DNA of 64,000 bases from Vicinamibacterales bacterium (GTDB lineage: Bacteria; Acidobacteriota; Vicinamibacteria; Vicinamibacterales; UBA823). The first letter of the stretch is position 1; each line of letters opens with the position of its first letter. A model generated the notes under the pieces. It saw nothing but the letters and a program-made list of their open reading frames with translations, did no database searches and was not told the origin of the DNA. A program made the position numbers and the translations under genes. Positions 37,289 to 46,929 of the stretch are shown here, one piece after another. Where the stretch lies: NCBI GenBank assembly GCA_036012125.1, contig DASCOS010000009.1, positions 248,001-312,000 on the forward strand, written 5' to 3'.

Positions 37289-39013
37289 CTATTTGTACAT
37301 CGTCTGATTACGAGTACCCGGTGCCCATTCTTCCCGGTCGACCCAGATGTTGACGAGCGCTGAAGTGCCACCACGAACGGCTTCACGTGCACGGTCGAGC
37401 GCCGGCCGGATGTCCTTGGGATCCCGAACAGCTTCGCCGTATCCGCCTAGCATCTCCGCGAACTTTTCGAACTCAACGTCACCGAGAAGATTGCCGACAT
37501 TGCCACGTTCAGCGCCGTACTTGTTGATCTGGCCGCACCGGATCTGGTTCATCGCCGAGTTGTTTCCAATAACCCCCAAAATCGGTAATTTGAACCGCTG
37601 GCACGTTTCCAGATCCCAACCGGTCAGCGTGAAGGCTCCGTCGCCGAAGTAGCAGAGGACTTCCTTCTCCGGATGGGCATGCTTGGCAGCCATGGCGAAC
37701 GGCACACCAACCCCTAGGGTGCCGAGTGGACCAGGGTCCATCCAGTGGCCTGGCTGGTGCGGCTGTACAGCTTGGGCCGTGATGGTAACAACATCGCCGC
37801 CGTCACCAATGTAAATCGTGTCGTCGGTGAGAAATTCGTTTAGTTCGTAAGCTACTCGATACGGATTGATCGGCACGTTCTCCGATTTGAACGACGGCAT
37901 CAGCTTCTCGTACGCCACCTGCTCAGCCGCGCGGAGTTCGTCGAGCCACGCTTGCCGTTTCTTGGCCCCGTTGTCTGTAGTACCTGTCGTCGCCGCCAGT
38001 ACCGACGCCAGCACTTGGCCGATATCGCCGACGAGTCCGAACGAGATGTCTCGGTTCTTGCCAACAGTCCTGTAGTCCATATCGACCTGGACGACCGTCG
38101 CCTCAGACCCGAGCCGACGGCCATAACCCATCCGGAAATCGAATGGCGTGCCAACAATGACGATGACATCAGCCTGGTTAAACGCCATCCTCCGGGTTCT
38201 GTGGAAATGGTGCGGGTCTCCAGGTGGAAATGTGCCACGCCCAGAACCGTTCATGTAGGCCGGAATATTCAGAGTACGTGCGAATTCACGTGCCGTGTCA
38301 CTTGCTCGACAAGTCCACGTCTGGGTGCCGAAGAGTACGCACGGACGCTCAGCCCTCACAAGGAGGTCAGCGAGCCGCTGAATGTCTATTGGGTCAGCTG
38401 AAAGCTTCGTGGAGGCACGATAATGCCCTGCTTGAGGGATACGGGCTTTCGACAACTCCACCTTGGCATCGAGAACGTCCCGTGGAATTTCAAGAAACGA
38501 TGGTCCTGGCGCACCGTTGAAACATTCCCTGAATGCCATCGACACTAAATCGGCGACTCGCTCGGTCGACGGTACTGTGGCAGCGAACTTCGTAATCGGC
38601 GACAGGATATCGACGTGCGGTAAGTCTTGTAACGACCCCATCTTGTGCTGCGTCAGTGCGCCCTGGCCACCAATCAGGAGCATCGGGCTCTCGGCGCGGA
38701 ACGCGTTGGCGATGCCAGTAATTGCGTCTGTTGTTCCTGGACCGGCCGTCACGACCGCACAGCCAGGCTTTCCAGTTTGCCGTGAATAACCGTCCGCTGC
38801 ATGCGCTGCGACCTGCTCATGCCGAACGTCGATGATGTCAATCCCCTCGTCTAGACAGCCATCATAAATATCGATGATGTGGCCGCCGCACAACGTGAAG
38901 ATAACTTCAACCCCCTCTGCCTTAAGCGCTTTAGCAACTAGGTGGCCGCCGGAAATTTGTTCTGGCGCTGTCTCGGTTTCAGCTGGCTTCATCTTCGGTT
39001 CAGCAATTGGCAT
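37289..39013 (-). CDS. TPP-dependent decarboxylase/lyase, oxalyl-CoA decarboxylase or 2-hydroxyacyl-CoA lyase type
   Basis: 574 residues from ATG 39013 with GAGGGA upstream (a longer start at 39037 is less likely). The TPP-enzyme fold is clear: the catalytic Glu in DVRHEQVAAHAADGY, the SPMLLIGGQ segment, and the TPP/Mg motif GDGAFTLTGWDLETC...NN in the C-terminal domain. By sequence it looks as close to acetolactate-synthase-like proteins as to classical oxalyl-CoA decarboxylase. Assignment to oxalyl-CoA rests mainly on the downstream frc. Cleavage of another 2-hydroxyacyl-CoA to formyl-CoA plus an aldehyde is the main alternative. Confidence 0.75.
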   Translation of the reverse strand: MPIAEPKMKPAETETAPEQISGGHLVAKALKAEGVEVIFTLCGGHIIDIYDGCLDEGIDIIDVRHEQVAAHAADGYSRQTGKPGCAVVTAGPGTTDAITGIANAFRAESPMLLIGGQGALTQHKMGSLQDLPHVDILSPITKFAATVPSTERVADLVSMAFRECFNGAPGPSFLEIPRDVLDAKVELSKARIPQAGHYRASTKLSADPIDIQRLADLLVRAERPCVLFGTQTWTCRASDTAREFARTLNIPAYMNGSGRGTFPPGDPHHFHRTRRMAFNQADVIVIVGTPFDFRMGYGRRLGSEATVVQVDMDYRTVGKNRDISFGLVGDIGQVLASVLAATTGTTDNGAKKRQAWLDELRAAEQVAYEKLMPSFKSENVPINPYRVAYELNEFLTDDTIYIGDGGDVVTITAQAVQPHQPGHWMDPGPLGTLGVGVPFAMAAKHAHPEKEVLCYFGDGAFTLTGWDLETCQRFKLPILGVIGNNSAMNQIRCGQINKYGAERGNVGNLLGDVEFEKFAEMLGGYGEAVRDPKDIRPALDRAREAVRGGTSALVNIWVDREEWAPGTRNQTMYK

Positions 39014-39053
39014 GGTCCCTCTTTGATTAAATCTCAATAATCATTCCGAAACA

Positions 39054-39743
39054 TTAATCTAGAAATGTAACGTGCTGCGCGACGTGGGTCTCGAGATTAA
39101 GGCTGTGCTCACGGACAAGCCGCTCGGCTAAATCGGCATCTCGGCTCTCAAGCGCTTCGATGATGTGCATATGGTCAATAATCGACTGGCTCGCCCGGTC
39201 GCGGTCACCGATGGTCTGCATTCGGATCGACCGCATGTGAATAAATAGGTTCTCGGCCAGCTGGTTCAGTAGTTCACAGCGACTCAATTGCAGGATCGCC
39301 TGATGGAACGAAATGTTCGTTGCTGAATACTCGTCGATCCGCGCCTTCACCTCTCCCTGGTCGAACTTGGCAAACAGTCGGCGCAGCGTTGAAATCTCAT
39401 CGTCAGTCGCGTGTTCAGTGATCAGACGGGCCGCCATCCCCTCGAGAGCAGCCCAAGCCGTGATCATCTCCAAGATTTCCTTTTTCTTCTTACGGATGAT
39501 GAAGGCACCTTTCCTCGGAACGGTGCGGATGAATCCCTCCTGCTCGAGTCGCACCAGGGCTTCGCGGACCGGTGTGCGGCTGACCCCGAGAGCTTCACCA
39601 AGTTGCCGCTCGTCGAGCCGTAGCTCATCCCTCTGGGCGTAGATGTTCACCGAACAGATTGCCTTCTTGAGCCGGAGATATATCCGACTCTTCAAGGCTT
39701 CTCCGGCGTCGATCGGTCCAAGTTCAAGGACGGCAGCTGGCAT
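39054..39743 (-). CDS. GntR-family (FadR/FCD type) transcriptional regulator
   Basis: 229 residues from ATG 39743; the frame is open further upstream to 39839 but that stretch overlaps the operator and promoter. The winged helix-turn-helix shows LDERQLGEALGVSRTPVREAL and RKGAFII. The FCD ligand domain follows with its metal-type His residues (SFHQAIL, IDHMHIIEAL). It is the first gene of the oxalate cluster, 41 bases before the TPP enzyme, and probably regulates the cluster and itself. The ligand may be oxalate or a CoA ester. Confidence 0.88.
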   Translation of the reverse strand: MPAAVLELGPIDAGEALKSRIYLRLKKAICSVNIYAQRDELRLDERQLGEALGVSRTPVREALVRLEQEGFIRTVPRKGAFIIRKKKKEILEMITAWAALEGMAARLITEHATDDEISTLRRLFAKFDQGEVKARIDEYSATNISFHQAILQLSRCELLNQLAENLFIHMRSIRMQTIGDRDRASQSIIDHMHIIEALESRDADLAERLVREHSLNLETHVAQHVTFLD

Positions 39744-40078
39744 AGAAAACAACCTAAGGACTCCTGTGGACTGACGGAAAGCACCGAATCCAATAAGTCT
39801 GGTATACAATATACCACATTTTGTATTCTTCACAAACAACTGTAGAATTTGGAGTTACGGACTCTCAAGGAGTTAGAGTAAAGAGCAGCCGCCCAGTGAG
39901 CTTTTCGGGTGTGTATCCGACACAGGGCTTGGACGAAACGGGTCTCGTTGTTATCGTCTCGACAAAAGTGAAAGAATCTTCCGCTGAGTACGGCCGACGC
40001 AACATAACGGTCTACGCCAAAACGCCTCTCATTCACTAGGGACGGCTGACGGCTTCTTGAAGGATGGGGGAGAACAAC
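39744..40078 (+). other. Intergenic region between the regulator and the M20 gene
   Basis: 335 bases. Apart from the operator-promoter at 39800-39835 I see no convincing gene. A 72-codon open frame at 39821-40039 begins in the promoter and lacks coding character. No terminator or second promoter stands out. Confidence 0.4.
39800..39816. promoter_or_regulatory. Palindromic operator for the GntR-type regulator
   Basis: TGGTATACAATATACCA has perfect 7-base arms (TGGTATA and TATACCA) around CAA. It lies 57 bases upstream of the regulator start. It overlaps the -10 element of a minus-strand promoter (-35 TTGTGA at 39835-39830, -10 TATATT at 39813-39808, 16-base spacing). This layout fits autorepression and cluster repression. 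Confidence 0.65.
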
Positions 40079-41377
40079 ATGCGTGCCACTGTTAGAGGAA
40101 CACTTCTGGCCTCACTACTAATACCTTTGATGGTCGTTGGCGTTCACGCGCAGAACCGTGCGATCGATGACGCAGTCGAGAAATACGCCGAACAGATTAT
40201 CGGGCTGCGTCAATACATCCACCAACATCCCGAACTAGGAAATCGTGAGTTTGAGACGATGGAGTTGGTATCCAACCACCTACGCAATCTGGATTTTGAT
40301 GAGGTTATGGTTGGCGTAGCCCATACTGGAGTTGTGGGTATCCTCCGTGGTGGCCTTCCTGGCGAGGTCGTGGCCGTTCGCGCCGACATGGATGCATTAC
40401 CGGTAACTGAGGACACCACGTATCCCTTCCGGTCTAATGTGCGCACTGAGTATCTTGGCCAAGACGTTGGCGTCATGCATGCGTGCGGACACGACGTTCA
40501 TACGGCAGTGCAACTCGGTGTCGCATCAGTCCTTGCCTCCATGCGGGACCAGATCCCAGGAACCATTAAGTTCATCTTTCAGCCCGCTGAGGAAGGTCCG
40601 CCGCCAGGCGAAGTGGGTGGTGCGGACCTTATGGTTCAGGAAGGAGTGTTGGAAAACCCCCGGCCTACGGCCATCTTCGGATTACACACGCTCGCCTCCA
40701 TGGAGGTGGGCACCCTCGGCTATAAAGCTGGGCCGATGCTCGCTGCTGTGGACCACTTCAGGCTTCGAGTTAAAGGCCAGCAGGCGCATGGCGCCTATCC
40801 TCATCTTGGTATCGACCCAATTGTGATGGCCTCTCAGATCGTGACCGCTCTTCAGACGATCCGCTCCCGCAACTTGTCACCCCTTGAACCCAGCGTGGTG
40901 ACCGTTGGTCTCATGCAAGGCGGTACACGTTTCAATATTATTCCGGATGAAGTGCGAATGGAGGGCACAGTTCGGACCTACGACCCGGACATCCGAAACA
41001 CAATCGAAAGACGAATGGAAGAAATCCTTGATGGGATTACGCTCGCCGGCGGTGGTTCTTACGAACTCGATTACGAGCGAGGATCGCCTGCTACGATCAA
41101 CGACCCAGAATTGACAGTCCAGATGGCGCCCACGCTTGAACGAATCGTGGGTGCCGATCGGCTCGTGATCGTAGAACCGGTTATGGGGGGCGAGGACTTC
41201 TCATTCTTCGCGAATGAGGTGCCTGGATTCTTTTTTCGGCTCGGTATGGTGAAACCTGGCACACAATCCGGAGGACATCACACACCGACCTTCCAAGCTG
41301 ATGACGCATCAGTGCCCGTCGGCATGCGGGCAATGTCGCATCTTCTACTGGATTATCTTCGGTCCAAACAGCCCTAA
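40079..41377 (+). CDS. Exported M20 amidohydrolase (hippurate/N-acyl-amino-acid hydrolase type)
   Basis: 432 residues from ATG 40079, with GGGGGAGA six bases upstream (ATG 40064 is in frame but poorly placed). A signal peptide ends VHAQ. M20D motifs are present: RADMDALPV, MHACGHDVHTA with the bridging Cys and His ligands, FQPAEEG, HGAYPHLG in the dimerisation lid, and the late GGEDFSFF and GGHHTPTFQ. The enzyme should remove acyl groups from amino acids in the periplasm with two metal ions. No co-transcribed partner is obvious. Confidence 0.9.
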   Translation: MRATVRGTLLASLLIPLMVVGVHAQNRAIDDAVEKYAEQIIGLRQYIHQHPELGNREFETMELVSNHLRNLDFDEVMVGVAHTGVVGILRGGLPGEVVAVRADMDALPVTEDTTYPFRSNVRTEYLGQDVGVMHACGHDVHTAVQLGVASVLASMRDQIPGTIKFIFQPAEEGPPPGEVGGADLMVQEGVLENPRPTAIFGLHTLASMEVGTLGYKAGPMLAAVDHFRLRVKGQQAHGAYPHLGIDPIVMASQIVTALQTIRSRNLSPLEPSVVTVGLMQGGTRFNIIPDEVRMEGTVRTYDPDIRNTIERRMEEILDGITLAGGGSYELDYERGSPATINDPELTVQMAPTLERIVGADRLVIVEPVMGGEDFSFFANEVPGFFFRLGMVKPGTQSGGHHTPTFQADDASVPVGMRAMSHLLLDYLRSKQP

Positions 41378-41588
41378 TCGGAGCTTAAACGAATTCTGCA
41401 ATCCGCCGAGCTTGTAATGTCGAGCCAACAAGACAGCCTGAAGAAGGCTACGGCGGGCACTGGTTTCGGCGACGCATGCGGACTCCTCGAAGGAACCTTA
41501 CGTGGCACCTTCCGACAAGAGGTCTCGACCGATCTCATCACATCATCCAGCCTGCCCCCCGCAACCGGGGTAGAATCATCCGTCCCCT

Positions 41589-43391
41589 ATGCCTTTCCCA
41601 GACCTCCGCACGTTCATCGAGCGCCTACGGCATGACCGGGATCTTGTTGAGGTTACGACTCCCGTCGACCCCTACCTCGAAGTCGCAGAAATCCATCGTC
41701 GTGTTGTCGCCACCGGTGGTCCAGCGTTGTTGTTTACACAGGTTCACGGCGCCGATTTTCCGCTCGTCACGAATCTTTTTGGCACTGCTCACCGTGCGGA
41801 ACTTGCGTTCGGCGATCGGCCGCACCGTCTGATCCAACGACTGGTCCAACTGTTCGAAACGATTCTCCCGCCGACAGCAACCAAGTTGTGGGGAGCTCGT
41901 GACCTTGGGTTCGAACTACTCAAGATAGGCCTCAAGAAGCAAGGCCGTGGAGGCCCGGTTACTGAGGTCGTCACCAACGACGTCCATCTCGAACGGCTAC
42001 CAACATTAACGACGTGGCCAGACGACGGTGGACCGTTCATCACCCTGCCGTTGGTTTTTACACAGCATCCTGATGGTCGCGGCCACAACCTTGGGATGTA
42101 TCGGCTGCACGTCCATGATCGGCAGACAACTGGCATGCATTGGCAGATTGGTAAGGGTGGCGGGTTTCACTACGACGTGGCCGAGTCACGCGGTGACGCA
42201 CTGCCAGCCACCGTGTTTCTCGGTGGACCACCTGCCCTTATTCTGTCAGCCATCGCACCCCTGCCAGAGAACGTGCCGGAGTTAATGCTGGCCTCGCTGA
42301 TTGGCGGAGAGCGCCTGCGGCTTACTGAAGGTCCCTGGCCACATCCCCTTGTAGCAAGCGCGGAATTCGCATTAGTTGGAGAAGTGCCACCCCACGAGCG
42401 AAAGCCCGAGGGTCCGTTCGGGGACCACTACGGATACTACTCTCTGCAACATGACTACCCTCTTTTTAGGGTACATACGATGGCGCATCGTCGGGACGCC
42501 ATTTATCCAGCGACTGTGGTTGGCAAGCCGAGACAAGAGGACTTCTTCATTGGTGATCTCCTGCAGGAACTTCTCTCGCCCCTATTTCCGGTTGTGATGC
42601 CAGCCGTTGAGAAATTGTGGTCGTACGGCGAAACCGGTTATCACTCACTCGCGGCGGCCATCGTGAAGCAACGCTACGCACGAGAAGCGATGGTAAGTGC
42701 GTTCAGAATTCTGGGTGAGGGGCAATTGTCGCTAACTAAGTTTTTGCTCGTCACCGATCGACACATCGACCTAAAGGACTTTCCTGCCACGCTCGAGCAT
42801 GTCCTCGCCAGAACCAATCCGGAAACTGACCTGTATATCTTTTCGAATCTTTCGATGGATACGCTCGATTACACCGGGCCAGAGGTAAACCTCGGCTCAA
42901 AAGGAGTTTGGCTCGGACTTGGGGACACGGTGCGTGAACTACCCCGAGCCTTCACAGGGTCGGAGTTGCCGCAAGGTGTCTTCGACGTTCAAGTCTTCTG
43001 CGGTGGCTGCCTGGTCGTTGGTGCGCCTTCACGACAGGTTGAGCCCAACATCGCCGCCAGAATTGCCTCGCATTCAGCATTCGCCGAGTGGCCGCTCATT
43101 GTAATCACCGACGAACCTGGTCGAGCCGCCAACAGCACGATCAATTTCCTCTGGACAACATTCACTCGCTTCGAGCCGGCGGCAGACATCCATGCAAGAG
43201 GAACGCAAGTCGTACGGAACCATTTGGCTTATACGGCGCCGATCACAATCGACGCCCGGCTCAAGACGGGATTCCCGAAAGAGCTTACCTGTCGTGATGA
43301 TGTCGCAGCGACAGTTACCCGACGATGGAAGGAATACTTTCCAGCGGGTGGCGTGGAGATGGGTGATACCGATCAGAGCCACCTGACCTGA
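41589..43391 (+). CDS. UbiD-family decarboxylase (prenyl-FMN dependent)
   Basis: 600 residues. It shows the UbiD fold: FPDLRTFIERL at the start, NLGMYRLHVHDRQTTGMHWQ with the catalytic Arg region, ASAEFALVGEV, and EGPFGDHYGYY with the catalytic Glu. Metal and prenyl-FMN phosphate binding sites fall in this region. UbiD enzymes reversibly decarboxylate aromatic or unsaturated acids. The length is longer than E. coli UbiD. The prenyl-FMN synthase UbiX is not in the window. The ICMT-like membrane methyltransferase gene follows 37 bases later, so a quinone or prenylated aromatic pathway is possible. Confidence 0.88.
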   Translation: MPFPDLRTFIERLRHDRDLVEVTTPVDPYLEVAEIHRRVVATGGPALLFTQVHGADFPLVTNLFGTAHRAELAFGDRPHRLIQRLVQLFETILPPTATKLWGARDLGFELLKIGLKKQGRGGPVTEVVTNDVHLERLPTLTTWPDDGGPFITLPLVFTQHPDGRGHNLGMYRLHVHDRQTTGMHWQIGKGGGFHYDVAESRGDALPATVFLGGPPALILSAIAPLPENVPELMLASLIGGERLRLTEGPWPHPLVASAEFALVGEVPPHERKPEGPFGDHYGYYSLQHDYPLFRVHTMAHRRDAIYPATVVGKPRQEDFFIGDLLQELLSPLFPVVMPAVEKLWSYGETGYHSLAAAIVKQRYAREAMVSAFRILGEGQLSLTKFLLVTDRHIDLKDFPATLEHVLARTNPETDLYIFSNLSMDTLDYTGPEVNLGSKGVWLGLGDTVRELPRAFTGSELPQGVFDVQVFCGGCLVVGAPSRQVEPNIAARIASHSAFAEWPLIVITDEPGRAANSTINFLWTTFTRFEPAADIHARGTQVVRNHLAYTAPITIDARLKTGFPKELTCRDDVAATVTRRWKEYFPAGGVEMGDTDQSHLT

Positions 43392-43428
43392 GGAAAGCAC
43401 CAGCGCATAATCAACCTAATAACTGTGC

Positions 43429-44178
43429 ATGATCCATCAAAGCATCACTGATAAGACCTCCCCAGCGCCGGCTAACCCGATTGCCTTAAAACGCATCTTC
43501 GCGAAGCAATGGCTCCATCTACTGCTACTCGTTTTGCTTCTCGGCGGGCTTGCGCCGGCAGTCCGCTCCGACCCTGTTCGAGTAGGCGTCCTTTTCGGCC
43601 TTGCCACGCCTATTTGGATCGTGGTGGCACTTATCCTCGCAGTCACTCATCAGAGCTACGTCTGGTTCTGCTGGAGAACGCAGCTGCACGCATCGCTGCT
43701 CACCCGTACTTTTGGCGACCGAGGCTTTCCTCTGTACGCCACTGGATTCGCTATTCTCGCACTGAGTCGAATCACAAGCGTTGTTATGGTTGCTGCCGCA
43801 AATCGCGGTACGGTTCCTTTGGATTTGACTGTTTTGCGAGTAATAGCCGTCGTCACGACAGCGCCGGTTGTATACCTTTTTTACTCAGTTTACCGTTACT
43901 TCACGTTCCGGCGAGCACTCGGAGTCGACCATTTCGACCCCTCGCACCACTCCCGGCCGCTAGTGCGCCAGGGCATCTTCCGCTTTACCCGAAACGGCAT
44001 GTATGTGTTCGGCCTGCTGATTGCGTGGCTTCCTGGACTTTGGTACGCCTCTGCGGCGGGGCTCGTCCTCGCGCTGTTCAACCACGCCTACGTCTGGGTG
44101 CACTACTTCACGACGGAGCGTCCCGATATGAAGCGGATCTACCCCAGTCTCATGGCCACGCCACAACCACCTGCGTGA
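43429..44178 (+). CDS. Integral membrane methyltransferase of the ICMT/PEMT type
   Basis: 249 residues with about five to six hydrophobic segments. The C-terminal part has the family signature RPLVRQGIFRFTRNGMYV...FNHAYVWVHYFTTERPDMKRIYP. The RH/RNP-like and HxxxTERP elements bind S-adenosylmethionine in isoprenylcysteine carboxyl methyltransferase relatives. The bacterial substrate is unknown; candidates are a phospholipid or prenylated small molecule. It follows the UbiD gene by 37 bases. Confidence 0.8.
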   Translation: MIHQSITDKTSPAPANPIALKRIFAKQWLHLLLLVLLLGGLAPAVRSDPVRVGVLFGLATPIWIVVALILAVTHQSYVWFCWRTQLHASLLTRTFGDRGFPLYATGFAILALSRITSVVMVAAANRGTVPLDLTVLRVIAVVTTAPVVYLFYSVYRYFTFRRALGVDHFDPSHHSRPLVRQGIFRFTRNGMYVFGLLIAWLPGLWYASAAGLVLALFNHAYVWVHYFTTERPDMKRIYPSLMATPQPPA

Positions 44179-44238
44179 TACTCTCAAGCACTCGGCCGGA
44201 ACGCGTCATTGGAAATTTTTCCTGAAGGAGTGAATCCC

Positions 44239-46851
44239 ATGAGATCGAATCGATTCTCACAACGATTCGCGGTCGTCCTGATCGTATTAACAACTGTGCT
44301 GGGACTCCGGACAGCGGTCGTTTTCGGCCAGACCATTCCGTCACCGGAAGAGTTTTTCGGCTTTCAAATGGGTGCCGACCAAAAACTGGCCCGGTGGGAC
44401 AAACTGGTCGAATATTACGAACTCCTCGGACGTGAAAGTGCGCGGCTCGAGGTCGTCCATATGGGACCGACGACACTCGGTAATCCATTTCTCGCGCTCT
44501 TTATCTCTTCACCAGACAATCTGGCTCACCTTGAAGACCTGCGCCAATTTAACGCCATGCTGAATGACCCGCGTGGTATATCAGAGGAAAAAATTGAGCG
44601 GGCGATCACTGACGGCAAGGCCGTCGTCGTTCAGTCGATGGGCTTGCACTCAACTGAAGTTGGCTCAAGCCAGATGGCTGCCGAACTAATGTACGACCTC
44701 GTAACCCGTAACGATCCCGAGATAACACGGATCCTCGACGAAACGGTTGCTATCATGATCCCGTGCTTCAATCCCGACGGGGAGATCATGGTGACCGATT
44801 GGTATAACGAAAACGTCGGTACAGACTACGAAGGTGTCGGCCTCCCCTGGCTGTACCACCACTACATCGGTCACGACAACAACCGCGACGCGTTTCAACA
44901 GAACACGATTGAGTCGCAGTACGGTGCCAAGATCTTGTTCCGCGACTGGATTCCCCAAGCCTACATTGACCATCACCAGATGGGAGCATACGGGGCCCGA
45001 ATCTACGTGCCACCCTACGCTGAACCGATCCGCCCGGCAGCTGATCCACTGGTGTGGCGCGAGATGAGCTGGTACGGTGCACACATCGCCTACAAGGAAG
45101 AAGAGGCTGGCAGAGCCGGTGTCGTTAATGCCGCCATTTACTCTGGATGGGGACACTTCGGCTTCCACTGGATCACCCCATTTCATAACATCGCCGGCAT
45201 GCTCACCGAGTCAGCAAGCGCCCGGTTAGCAACGCCATTGTTTGTGCATCCGGATCAACTCAACGGCTCTCGTGGCCTGCCGGAGTATGAGGCCCAAACA
45301 ACGTTCCCAAATCCATGGCAAGGTGGTTGGTGGCACGTACGCGATATCGTCGAGCAACAGAAAATTGCTGCAGTGGCCACGTTAGATATCGCAGCCAGAC
45401 ATCGCTCCACAGTGCTCCGTAACGCCTACCTGAAGGCGTCCCGCCAAATTGAGCGTGGTGACTCAATGTCACCGGCCGCGTTCGTCATCCCTACCAACCA
45501 GCACGACGCGCTCACGGCAACCAAGATGGTGAATAAGCTGCTCGGCCAAGGTGTTGAAGTGCACCAATCACGAAGTGAGTTCATCCATGAGGGGCGAGTC
45601 TACGGTGCAGGTTCGTTTGTCATCTCGATGGCTCAGCCGAAGCGAGGTGTCATCCGTTGGTTGCTTGGCCAGACGTTCTATCCTGACAACACCTATACGC
45701 GTAACCGAGACGGGAGTCCAATTCGGCCGTACGACATGTCCACCGATACGATGGCTGAGTTTATGGGCGTTCGCGTGGACCCGGTTGACTCGATGGTTAA
45801 CAGCGCACTCGCGACCATTGACGAGCCGCTCTCTCCGGCAGGCGAGGTTACCAGGGGCGAATTCGGATTTGTTCTCGACGGGCGGCTAAACGATAGCTTC
45901 AAGGCAGCCAACCTTCTCCTAGCAGAGAGCGTTGGGGTGCGGCGTGTCACGACGGCAGGCGAAGGCTTTCGGGTCGGGGATTTCATCGTAGCAGCTTCGG
46001 CGGCTGATGCGATTGTGGCTGAGGTTGCACAGACAACGGGTGTTGATTTCTCGACACTCGATACCAATGTTAGGAACATGAGCCAGATGCTGCGACCCAA
46101 TCGGGTTGGGATGTACCAACGATACTACGGTGGCAACATGGACGAGGGCTGGACGCGCTGGCTGCTGGAGGCTTTCGCGTTCCCTTACGACACGTTAATG
46201 GATACAGCAATCACTGGTGGCAACCTGAACGAGGCTTACGACGTGATTGTGCTACCAGCCGACAGCGTCGCGCGTATGACCGGAGAACCGTCAGAAACCA
46301 GCGGGCGGGGTGGCTCTCGCCCCGAAGACTATCCGCCGGCTTACCGAAGCGGCTTCGGAGATGAGGGTGTGGCCGCGCTTGAAACCTTCGTCAAGAACGG
46401 CGGCACGCTCGTAACGTTCGCTCAAGCCGGAGACCTACCGATTCAGAAGTTCGGCTTGCCAGTGCGCAACCTCCTGGCCGGACTGTCGTCAATGGAATTT
46501 TGGTCACCGGGGTCGACCCTCAGAGTCAATATTGATCACACAAATGCACTGGCCTACGGCATGCCCGCTGACGGTCTGGCAGCCTTTCTTGGTGGGAACC
46601 AAGTCTATGAGGTCGTGGCCACGCCACGAAATGATAGGGTCAAGCGAATCGTAACCTTTGTAGACCGTGACATCCTACAAAGCGGCTGGCTGCTTGGCGA
46701 AGATGTGATTGCGGAGAAGGCGGCCATGGTCTCAGTGCAGCATGGACTAGGCCAAGTAGTCTTGATCGGTTTCAGAGTTCAACATCGGGCTCAAACACAC
46801 GGTACCTTCAAGCTCTTCTTTAACGCCCTAATAGGCGCGAGCATGCCGTAA
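44239..46851 (+). CDS. Exported M14-family zinc carboxypeptidase-like protein
   Basis: 870 residues from ATG 44239, with GAAGGAG nine bases upstream; the TTG at 44209 is rejected. The signal peptide ends VFGQ. The M14 zinc motif HxxE is in GLHSTEVGSS, the third His in YIDHHQMGAYG, and the catalytic Glu region in MLTESAS. The C-terminal half (residues about 430-870) has no clear catalytic motif but includes a glutamine-amidotransferase-like segment (YDVIVLPADS, FVKNGGTLVTF). Such large M14 proteins are common in Acidobacteriota. It probably acts on peptides in the periplasm. Confidence 0.88.
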   Translation: MRSNRFSQRFAVVLIVLTTVLGLRTAVVFGQTIPSPEEFFGFQMGADQKLARWDKLVEYYELLGRESARLEVVHMGPTTLGNPFLALFISSPDNLAHLEDLRQFNAMLNDPRGISEEKIERAITDGKAVVVQSMGLHSTEVGSSQMAAELMYDLVTRNDPEITRILDETVAIMIPCFNPDGEIMVTDWYNENVGTDYEGVGLPWLYHHYIGHDNNRDAFQQNTIESQYGAKILFRDWIPQAYIDHHQMGAYGARIYVPPYAEPIRPAADPLVWREMSWYGAHIAYKEEEAGRAGVVNAAIYSGWGHFGFHWITPFHNIAGMLTESASARLATPLFVHPDQLNGSRGLPEYEAQTTFPNPWQGGWWHVRDIVEQQKIAAVATLDIAARHRSTVLRNAYLKASRQIERGDSMSPAAFVIPTNQHDALTATKMVNKLLGQGVEVHQSRSEFIHEGRVYGAGSFVISMAQPKRGVIRWLLGQTFYPDNTYTRNRDGSPIRPYDMSTDTMAEFMGVRVDPVDSMVNSALATIDEPLSPAGEVTRGEFGFVLDGRLNDSFKAANLLLAESVGVRRVTTAGEGFRVGDFIVAASAADAIVAEVAQTTGVDFSTLDTNVRNMSQMLRPNRVGMYQRYYGGNMDEGWTRWLLEAFAFPYDTLMDTAITGGNLNEAYDVIVLPADSVARMTGEPSETSGRGGSRPEDYPPAYRSGFGDEGVAALETFVKNGGTLVTFAQAGDLPIQKFGLPVRNLLAGLSSMEFWSPGSTLRVNIDHTNALAYGMPADGLAAFLGGNQVYEVVATPRNDRVKRIVTFVDRDILQSGWLLGEDVIAEKAAMVSVQHGLGQVVLIGFRVQHRAQTHGTFKLFFNALIGASMP

Positions 46852-46929
46852 GTGGTGACATGCAACTCAACAGTGCACGGAAGGTGACCTTAACGACACC
46901 AAACGGACGGACTTCTGGAGTGAGGAAAT

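Noticed and set aside
39821-40039. A 72-codon plus-strand frame between the regulator and M20 genes.
   Set aside because: It begins in the promoter and operator region, lacks a ribosome binding site and has no similarity I recognise.
44686-45186. A 166-codon minus-strand open frame inside the M14 gene.
   Set aside because: It is antisense to the conserved zinc-binding part of the peptidase and has no family features.
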